From positions 1 to 5,116 of the forward strand of contig JANXPK010000741.1 of assembly GCA_025357355.1 (NCBI GenBank): a stretch of DNA of 5,116 nucleotides, given 5' to 3'. Made by a program: the position numbers and the translations under genes. Positions 1-5,116 of this stretch are shown here, piece by piece; position 1 is the first letter of the stretch, and every line of letters begins with the position of its first letter. Under the pieces are notes generated by a model. It saw only the letters and a program-made list of their open reading frames with translations. It was not told where the DNA came from and made no database searches. This DNA comes from Rhodobacterales bacterium (GTDB lineage Bacteria > Pseudomonadota > Alphaproteobacteria > Rhodobacterales > Rhodobacteraceae).

Positions 1-326
1 TGCAGCGCATCGACCGCCTCGATGACCCCCGGATGCACGGCAGATGTGATGCAAATCGAATCACAGTCCTCGCCCAGGGCCAGGGCACGATCTGCGGAGA
101 TTTGCGGTGACAGCTCTTCAACGAATTCGTTTCGCACTTCGATGTCGGCACCGACAAAGTCCGCCGCCGCTTCGCGGATTTGCCAGTCCAAAGTCGCAAG
201 CTGATCTGCACCTGATATCTCTGGACCGCTTTTCGTGGGCGGTCCGGAACTTCTACCGGACCAAGGGGGTGCGAGCACCCGATCAGTTCGGCGCCCGGCC
301 GTGTCGCAACCAGGCGAGAAGGTCAT
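1..326 (-). pseudogene. LacI-family regulator remnant, partial at left edge
   Basis: The minus strand is open from an ATG at 326-324 to the left edge. From about 205 down to 1 it reads like the start of the sugar-binding (periplasmic-binding-protein-like) domain of a LacI-family repressor. It contains LDWQIREAAADF, then EVRNEFVEELSP, then a strand and turn ending SAVHPGVIEAVDAL, which matches the pattern '(A/V)xxHPxVxxAVxxL' of sugar-responsive LacI proteins. The helix-turn-helix that should precede it is missing or scrambled. Only a TDRVL string (plus-strand 273-287), like the TVDRVL of LacI helices, survives, and an RYQVQI string in another frame near 212 could belong before the LDWQ segment. 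A normal LacI has about 60 residues of DNA-binding domain plus a linker here, so I read this as a 5'-degraded gene. It diverges from the permease with no intergenic space, which also suggests a deletion. The C-terminus lies outside the window. The family call is from pattern memory, and the decay of the 5' end is inference. Confidence 0.5.
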
Positions 327-870
327 GATCAAGAATTCACCATTCGGCGGCCTTTTGCGCCAACCGGAGTGCGGGGCCCTTCTGGGCTTGCTGGCTGTGC
401 TGATCTTCTTTGGCATCTTTGGCGGACTGACGTTTCTGAACCCCGCAGGCGTGGAAAGCTGGCTGAGGGTGGCGGCCAACCTGGGAGTTATCGCCATTCC
501 GCTGGGCCTCTTGATGATCGCGGGCGAGTTGGACATTTCGGTTGGGGCCATGGTGCCCTTTGGCGCGATGACGGTCGCGGTGATCTCGGGCCATTGTGGC
601 CTGAACATCTGGATCGGCGTTGTCGTCGTCATGACCTTTGACGTGATTGTGGGCCTGATCAACGGCATGATGGTCGTCCGAATGGCAGTGCCGTCGCTGA
701 TTGTCACGCCGGGTAGCCTGTTCGCGGTGCAGGACGTGGTTCTGGGCCTGTCGGTGCTGATCGTCAAATCAACCAGCGTCGCGCTCAAGACCGAGGCCCT
801 CGCCAAGGTGATCTTCGGCGATGTCATCCCCGGCGTTTTCGGCGATCAGTTGCAATCGACGGTGGGCTGG
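325..870 (+). pseudogene. Ribose/xylose-type ABC transporter permease, 3' half deleted
   Basis: The ATG at 325 has a GAGAAGG Shine-Dalgarno at 315-321. The first ~182 codons encode the N-terminal half of a BPD_transp_2 (RbsC/XylH-like) inner-membrane permease, the channel subunit of a sugar ABC importer. There is a hydrophobic segment at about residues 16-36, then the family hallmark AGELDISVGAM (about 71-81), further hydrophobic helices, INGMMVV, VPSLIVT, and a periplasmic GVFGDQLQSTVGW (about 170-182). Intact members have about 320-360 residues. Similarity stops abruptly at the Trp codon 868-870, just before the helix and the RTRFGNxI-type motif that should follow. Beyond this the same frame stays open to 1332, but those residues are an out-of-frame reading of the downstream oxidoreductase. 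The second half, including the conserved cytoplasmic loop that contacts the ATPase, is absent, so the product should not transport. Neither the ATPase nor the substrate-binding gene lies in the window. Confidence 0.75.
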
Positions 871-1848
871 TGTCCCCTTCATTTCGGCCGCGCCAGGCGT
901 GGCACTTGCCGGTGTCGTCACCCGCGCGCCGGCGACCATTGCCGCCGTGCAAGCCGACCTGCCCGGCACTCCGATCTATCCCAGTCTGACCGCGATGATC
1001 GCCGCAGGTGGGCTGGACGCGGTAACGATCACCACTCCGCCGCACACCCGGCGCGACCTGGGGCTGGAGGCGATTGCCGCAGGGCTGCATGTCATCGCCG
1101 ACAAGCCCTTTGCCCCAACTGCCGAAGGCGGGCGCGATCTCGACCGGGCGGCGCGCGACAAGGGGGTCATCCTGGGGGTCTTTCAGAACCGCCGTTGGGA
1201 CAGCGACATCCGCACGCTGAAAAAGCTGATCGACAACGGGCGTCTGGGCAAGGTCTGGCGCAGCCATTCGCGGATGGATTTCGACGATCTGGCGACGCTG
1301 GAGGCTGGGCCGACGGGCGGGCTCTTGTGTGACCTTGGCAGCCATCTGGTCGACCAGATGCTGTGGCTGCTCGGGCAGGTCGCTGCGGTCGTGCGCAACT
1401 GGACCATGCCGACCTTGCCCAAGGCCGCACCGATGTGGACTTTACCATCACGCTGCGCCACCAGAGCGGCTGCCACAGCCATGTCTCTGCCAGCAAGCTC
1501 AACCATCTGAACATCCGCGAGTAGCGCGCCCATGGCGCGGCTGGCAGCTATGTCGCCCAAGGCTCCGATGTGCAGGCGCACGCGATCTTCGCGGGCAAGC
1601 GCCCGGCGGATGACCTTGCTGCCTGGGGGTATGAGCCCAGGGCGAACTGCGGCACCCTGTACTCTGCCGCAGGCGCGACCAAGGTGCCCGCCGAGCAAGG
1701 CCGCTATCACGACCATTGCGGGGCTTTTACCCGTGCCGTGCGCGACAGGACGGCGCCTCCGGTGACGGCGGCGGCCGGAATACGCACCCTTGCCGTGCTG
1801 GACGCAGCCCGCGTCAGTGCGGTCGAGGCAAGATCCATCGAGCTTTGA
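871..1848 (+). pseudogene. Gfo/Idh/MocA-family oxidoreductase, N-terminally truncated, frameshifted and with an amber stop
   Basis: From about 872 a new frame begins with VPFISAAPGVALAGVVTR. This is the region just after the GxGxAGxxxH nucleotide-binding loop of Gfo/Idh/MocA NAD(P)-dependent sugar dehydrogenases, so about 20 N-terminal residues are lost. It continues through AVTITTPPHTRRDL, the cofactor/catalytic ADKPFA motif (the EKP position), FQNRRWDSD, and the C-terminal-domain signature GGLLCDLGSHLVDQ near 1316-1357. After the Val codon 1388-1390, homology passes to frame 1 (AQLDHADLAQGRTDVDFTI...). One base is missing at about 1391-1392; restoring it would give V-(D)-AQLDH. In that frame a TAG at 1522-1524 falls inside the conserved 'xxREL(R)xxGxxGSY' stretch. 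After it the protein continues to the normal C-terminus (GYEPRANCGTLYSAAG ... SIEL) and TGA at 1846-1848. Three independent lesions make this a clear pseudogene. The substrate is unknown; a sugar or polyol is likely from context. Confidence 0.85.
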
Positions 1849-1865
1849 AACCATAAGAAAACAGG

Positions 1866-2267
1866 ATGCTGAAAGTAGGTCTTCTCGGTGTCGGTCGTAT
1901 TGCCGGTGTTCATGCCTCCGCCATCACCACCAACCCTGGCAGCGCGCTGGCTGCCGTGACCGACATCAACACCGCAGCCGCCGAAAGGCTGGCGGCGCAT
2001 TGGGAGGCAGAGGCGGGCACGACCGACGCCATCCTGGCCGATGCCTCGATCAACGCGGTTCTGATCGCAACGTCGACCGACACCCATCCGGACCTGATCG
2101 AACGGGAGACAGCGGCTGGCAAAGCCGTGCTGTTTGAAAAGCCGCTAGACCTGTCGCTGGCCCGCGCCCTTGCCTGCGCCACCCTCGCCGCCCTCTCAAT
2201 GGCCGAGGCCGCGGCCCCGTTGTTGAAATCAGGGAGCCCGGCGCCGGTTCAAAGCGTGCCGGTCTGA
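1866..2267 (+). pseudogene. iolG: Inositol 2-dehydrogenase-like gene with in-frame internal deletion (133 codons)
   Basis: The frame starts at ATG 1866, 17 bases after the previous stop, so it was probably co-transcribed with it. The only Shine-Dalgarno-like bases are AGG directly before the ATG, which is weak. Residues 1-100 are a typical N-terminal Rossmann domain of IolG-like dehydrogenases: MLKVGLLGVGRIAGVHA (GxGRIAxxH loop), AAVTDIN (acidic residue after strand 2, suggesting NAD), AVLIATSTDTH, and FEKPLDLS (cofactor/catalytic Lys). Immediately after, at about residues 102-110, it jumps to SMAEAAAPLLKSGSPAPV, which resembles the extreme C-terminus (AxxLAEAAxxSxxxGxPV) of the same family. 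Intact homologues have about 330 residues, so roughly 200 codons covering the sheet domain with the catalytic Asp/His and substrate site are missing, with the frame kept. Enzyme activity is not expected. The specific inositol assignment is tentative: a broader sugar dehydrogenase is possible. Confidence 0.75.
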
Positions 2268-2275
2268 CAGGCCAA

Positions 2276-2312
2276 GAGCGGCCATTTCCGGAAGCCCCGG
2301 GATTGGCCGCTC
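2276..2312 (+). terminator. Hairpin after iolG-like gene, probable terminator
   Basis: A perfect 9-bp stem, GAGCGGCCA (2276-2284) with TGGCCGCTC (2304-2312), encloses 19 bases that can pair further (TCCGG with CCGG-G-A, one bulge). It begins 8 bases after the stop codon of the iolG-like gene, where an operon terminator is expected. Only a loose pyrimidine-rich stretch (ATTACTTTCACC) follows instead of a clean T-run, so intrinsic termination is likely but not certain. An mRNA-stabilising 3' hairpin is the alternative. Confidence 0.5.
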
Positions 2313-2455
2313 GCCATTACTTTCACCTTACGCGCGGGAGCCGATGAATTTGGATTTCGCTGCGTCTTGCGGTAAGGTATCGCATCGGCACATCGTCCTG
2401 CGGGTGATCGCTCGACGATAGGAAACCCGTCACTTTGGTCTGCCTCCGAGCGAAC

Positions 2456-2459
2456 GAGG
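2456..2459 (+). promoter_or_regulatory. Shine-Dalgarno for aidB start
   Basis: GAGG lies 5 bases before ATG 2465. This favours that start over the upstream in-frame ATG at 2435, which lacks a comparable site. AidB alignments by eye also begin at about this point: the conserved THVVENQPP segment starts 11 residues in. Confidence 0.55.
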
Positions 2460-2464
2460 CTCCC

Positions 2465-4093
2465 ATGATCGATTGCGACCCGAGTACCAATCTGGGGACC
2501 CATGTCGTCGAAAACCAACCGCCCGGTCGCGGCGATTGCGACCTTTGGCAATCTGATCCTGCTTTGCGTGAAATCGCCGGGGAGGTCGGGGTGCAAGAGG
2601 ATGTGCTTGCCCCCTACGGCAAGACGCTTGGGCAGGCCATGCAGCGCGAGGCTGCGCGCGACGCCAACCGATGCGCTCCGGAACTGCGCCTGTTCGACAG
2701 CGCTGGCAGGCGGCTTGACGAAGTACGATTTCACCCGGCCTATCACCATTTCATGGCAACGTCAGTCGCCTCAGGCTATTCGGCGGTCGCCTGGGAAGGC
2801 GGTCGGGGCGGGCAAGCGACCCACGCCGCGATGGTCTATCTGGCGAGCCAGGTAGAGCCGGGCCATTGCTGCCCGCTGACGATGACCTATGCCGCCGTTC
2901 CGGTCACCGCCTCCGCTGGCGACATCGCGGAAATCTGGCTGCAAAAACTGTTGTCACGAAGCTACGATCCCTCGGTCCGACCTGTAACTGAAAAGCCGGG
3001 CGCCACCATAGGCATGGCGATCACGGAAAAACAGGGCGGCTCGGATGTCAGGGCCATCACGACGCGCGCCGAAGCCGACGGCGCGGCCTGGCGGCTGACC
3101 GGGCACAAGTAGTTCTGTTCGGCGCCAATGTCGGACGGCTTTCTGACGCTGGCGCAGGCGCCACAAGGGCCGACCTGTTTTCTGGTGCCGCGCTGGCTTG
3201 ACGGCGGGCGCAACGCCATTCGCATCCAAAGGCTGAAGGACAAGCTCGGCAACCGCTCGAACGCGTCTGCCGAGATCGAATATGACCGCGCCTATGCCCT
3301 GCAAATCGGCGAACAGGGCCGCGGTGTCCGCACGATTGTAGAGATGATCCACCACACCCGGCTTGACACCGCAATCGCACCTGCCGGTCTGATGCGCGCC
3401 GCACTGAGCGAAGCGTATCATTGGGTCGCCCATCGGACCGCCTTTCAGAAACGCCTGATTGATCAGCCCCTGATGCGCGCGGTTCTGGCCGATATGACGC
3501 TCGACTGGCATGGGACGCTTGCGCTCGGGATGTACGTCGCCAAGGCGTTCGATGGCAAGACCGAAGACGCCCGCGCCTTTGCCCGCATCGGTGTGGCGCT
3601 GGCCAAGTTCCTGGCCAACAAGCTGTGCCCTGTCGTTGTGGGCGAGGCGATGGAGATATTGGGCGGCATGGGCTATGTCGAAGACACGCCCCTGCCGATG
3701 CTCTTCCGCGAGGCGCCGCTGAATGGCATCTGGGAAGGCTCTGGCAATGTGATCTGCCTCGATGTGCTGCGAACGCTCGCCAGGGAACCACGGGCGCAGC
3801 AGGGTCTGGATGCCGAATTCGACGCCGCCGCCGGGCAGGACAAACGGTATGACGCGGCGCTGCGGGCCCATCGTGACCGCTGGCCGCGATCCCCGCCGGA
3901 AGCCGAGGCCCGCTGGTTCGTCGAGCGGACAGCGCAGCTTCTGACGGCATCGGTCTTGATCCGCCATTCCACAGATGCAATCGCCGGGGCATTCGTCGGA
4001 ACCCGGATCACCGGCGACCGCGGACATGTGGCCGGTGCGGTGGGCAATCTCGAAACCGACAAGATACTGTCGCGGCTGGCCGCTGCCGAGTGA
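2465..4093 (+). pseudogene. aidB: AidB-type acyl-CoA dehydrogenase interrupted by an amber codon
   Basis: Reading through one TAG gives 542 codons, essentially the length of E. coli AidB (541 residues). AidB is an FAD-containing acyl-CoA dehydrogenase relative linked to the alkylation response and able to bind DNA. In order: THVVENQPP and WQSDPALRE N-terminal signature; DEVRFHPAYH (about 85-94); QVEPGHCCPLTMTYAAVP (about 129-146); LLSRSYDPSVRP; FAD-binding MAITEKQGGSDVRA (about 184-197); LTGHK-stop-FCSAPMSD; RIQRLKDKLGNRSNAS; HTRLDTAIAPAGLMRAA; and REAPLNGIWEGSGNV. In the last of these, Glu424 sits at the position of the family's catalytic base and Arg436 aligns with E. coli Arg437, which I recall being tied to DNA binding. 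The TAG at 3110-3112 (codon 216) replaces the Trp of the conserved GHKWFCSAPM, a one-base TGG to TAG change. No other lesion is seen. The downstream ATG at 3128 lacks a ribosome site, so a separate C-terminal product is unlikely. The 215-residue N-terminal piece lacks the catalytic Glu and should be inactive. Confidence 0.88.
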
Positions 4094-4430
4094 ACCTCAA
4101 TCCTGATAGCCGTCTCCACCGGCCGCCCGCAGGGTGTCACGCGGGCTCAAGTCCAGCCATGCGCTAGCCTTGGGCTAGCCGGCCAAAATTGGGGGAAGCC
4201 CCATTTCAACTCAATCTGCGTCACGCGGCAGTGTCCCAACAACAGGTCCAGAAGGTATGGGCCAGCCGCAGTGTCTCGGGGCATTACCCGGATGACGGCA
4301 TCACCAATTTCGCTATGCTTGGGCCGTTGCAGCAGATAGTTCTGTTTTCGGGATAAGGGTTGCGTTTGGCTGAAAGCGGGGCTGTGGCAAGCGGCCAATT
4401 CTTCTTCAAGTTTCAACGATCGGGGGAACC
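4094..4430. other. Intergenic spacer, 337 bases, no gene supported
   Basis: Between the aidB stop and the SDR start I find no recognisable gene, transposon end or RNA. It holds a 7-bp hairpin (4163-4179), a weak 5-bp hairpin around 4190-4204 (TGGGG-GAAG-CCCCA) followed by TTTC that might help end aidB transcription, and the 8-base direct repeat GCAGTGTC at 4228 and 4268. The plus-strand frame from 4168 to 4356 is open but has no early start codon and no homology I can name. The open frame on the minus strand here is a G+C artefact. The spacer may be the scar of a deleted gene, since SDR genes in such clusters usually sit close to their neighbours. Confidence 0.5.
4163..4179. repeat. Short perfect inverted repeat
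   Basis: GCTAGCC at 4163-4169 and GGCTAGC at 4173-4179 are separated by TTG. It lies 70 bases after the aidB stop. There is no T-run on either side, so I do not call it a terminator. It could be an operator half-pair or chance. Confidence 0.35.
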
Positions 4431-5116
4431 ATGCGGGGACTTGCGGGCAAAGTGGCGATCGTGCCGGGTGGGGCGACCAAGATCGGGCAGGCGGTGGTGG
4501 CGGCCTTCCGCGCCGCAGATGTGCGGGTGATGGTGGCTGACATTGCGGATGCGCCAACCGCCGCGGGTGTGGCCGTTCAACGCTGTGATCTGCGGTCCGA
4601 CAGCGACATTGCGGCCTTGGTAAAGTCGACGGTCAAAGCCTTTGGCCGCATCGACTTTCTGGTGAATGTCGCCTGTTCCTACCTCGACAAGGGCGGCGAA
4701 TCTTCGCGGGCCGAATGGCTGGAGGCATTGGATGTCAACATCGTCGGCTCTGTCATGCTGATGCAGGCCGCACAAGCGGAACTGGCCAAGACCAAGGGCG
4801 CCATCGTCAACTTCGGCTCGATCTCGTCGCGGGTGGCGCAGACCGGGCGGTGGGTTTATCCGGTGTCCAAGGCCGCGATCCTGCAACTGACGCGCAGTCA
4901 GGCGATGGACCTTGCCCCCCTTGGCATTCGGGTGAACGCGGTTTCACCCGGCTGGACCTGGTCCAACATCATGGACCAGTTGACCGGCGGCAACCGTGCC
5001 AAGACCGACGCCGTGGCCGCCCCCTTTCACATGCTGGGCCGCGTGGCGGACCCAGAAGAGGTCGCCTCGGCGGTCATGTTCCTGTGTTCGGATGAGGCGA
5101 GCTTCATCACCGGCAC
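4431..5116 (+). CDS. SDR-family NAD(P)-dependent oxidoreductase, partial at right edge
   Basis: The ATG at 4431 follows a GGGGGA Shine-Dalgarno-like stretch (4422-4427). 228 complete codons are open to the window edge, ending in FITG, so roughly the last 20-30 residues of a ~250-residue classical short-chain dehydrogenase are outside. The Rossmann glycine loop is at residues 11-19 (VPGGATKIG), with Pro12 where the family has Thr. Asp37 after strand 2 suggests NAD preference, and Asp53 is in the adenine-contacting CDLR. LVNVA (77-81) is the NAG-type motif. The catalytic set is complete: Asn103 (DVNIVGS), Ser130 (NFGSIS), Tyr143 and Lys147 (YPVSK). The PGWTWSNIMDQLTGG loop after strand 6 and LGRVADPEEVASAVMFLCSDEASF are typical. 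It probably oxidises a sugar- or polyol-derived alcohol in the cytoplasm, in keeping with the neighbouring sugar genes, but the substrate cannot be read from sequence. It is the only gene in the window with no obvious lesion. Confidence 0.85.
   Translation, partial: MRGLAGKVAIVPGGATKIGQAVVAAFRAADVRVMVADIADAPTAAGVAVQRCDLRSDSDIAALVKSTVKAFGRIDFLVNVACSYLDKGGESSRAEWLEALDVNIVGSVMLMQAAQAELAKTKGAIVNFGSISSRVAQTGRWVYPVSKAAILQLTRSQAMDLAPLGIRVNAVSPGWTWSNIMDQLTGGNRAKTDAVAAPFHMLGRVADPEEVASAVMFLCSDEASFITG

Noticed and set aside
1183..1854. Open frame of 223 codons on the minus strand
   Set aside because: It is antisense to the Gfo/Idh/MocA remnant, has low-complexity Arg/Ala composition and no family resemblance.
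2249..2749. Open frame of 166 codons on the minus strand overlapping the aidB 5' end
   Set aside because: It is antisense to conserved AidB sequence, crosses the terminator-like hairpin, and shows no motif or ribosome site.
2954..4027. Long open frame of 357 codons on the minus strand
   Set aside because: It lies antisense to the well-conserved AidB frame. Its translation is Arg-, Gly- and Pro-rich with no recognisable motif, as expected from the mirror of G+C-rich coding sequence. The same holds for the minus-strand frame at 3057-3992.
3128..4093. C-terminal part of AidB as an independent gene starting at 3128
   Set aside because: There is no Shine-Dalgarno before this ATG, the start falls inside the conserved SAPMSD motif, and the frame is simply the continuation of the interrupted gene.
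4228..4275. Direct repeat GCAGTGTC twice, 40 bases apart
   Set aside because: An 8-base repeat found only twice is compatible with chance and shows no array or target-site structure.
4147..4886. Minus-strand open frames over the spacer and SDR, considered as a transposase remnant
   Set aside because: I could not find a DDE motif, terminal inverted repeats or any transposase signature. The part over the SDR is a shadow of the real gene.
1..5116. A novel defence, CRISPR, toxin-antitoxin or mobile-element system
   Set aside because: No repeat-spacer array, nuclease, reverse transcriptase, helicase or small paired genes are visible. All recognisable genes belong to ordinary metabolic, transport or regulatory families.

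Overview
The window is G+C-rich, with codons dominated by third-position G/C. Its proteins resemble those of the Rhodobacteraceae (Alphaproteobacteria: Paracoccus, Rhodobacter and relatives). That placement rests on codon use and remembered family resemblance, not on a database search.

Layout, left to right. (1) About 1-326, minus strand: remnant of a LacI-family regulator. A plausible sugar-binding segment lies at 1-205, and the DNA-binding end is scrambled. (2) 325-870, plus strand: the first half of a ribose/xylose-type ABC permease. (3) About 871-1848: a Gfo/Idh/MocA oxidoreductase that has lost its N-terminus and also carries a one-base frameshift and an amber codon. (4) 1866-2267: a second Gfo/Idh/MocA gene resembling inositol 2-dehydrogenase, cut to 133 codons by an in-frame internal deletion. 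(5) 2276-2312: a strong hairpin just after it, probably a terminator. (6) 2465-4093: a full-length AidB-type acyl-CoA dehydrogenase interrupted by one amber codon in place of a conserved Trp. (7) 4094-4430: a spacer with no gene I can support. (8) 4431-5116: an apparently intact short-chain dehydrogenase that runs off the right edge.

Regulator, permease, two Gfo/Idh/MocA dehydrogenases and an SDR are the usual parts of a sugar or polyol uptake-and-oxidation cluster. The regulator would sense the substrate, the ABC system import it, and the dehydrogenases oxidise it. Here that cluster is largely dead. Four of its five genes carry lesions of several kinds (deletion fusion, in-frame deletion, frameshift, nonsense), so this is real decay rather than one sequencing error. 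The unrelated aidB gene next to it has one nonsense change and looks like the most recent casualty.

I see no RNA gene, CRISPR array, insertion sequence or new defence-type system. The most interesting aspect is the concentration of different gene-inactivating events in 5 kb, including two events that leave chimeric or miniaturised open frames.
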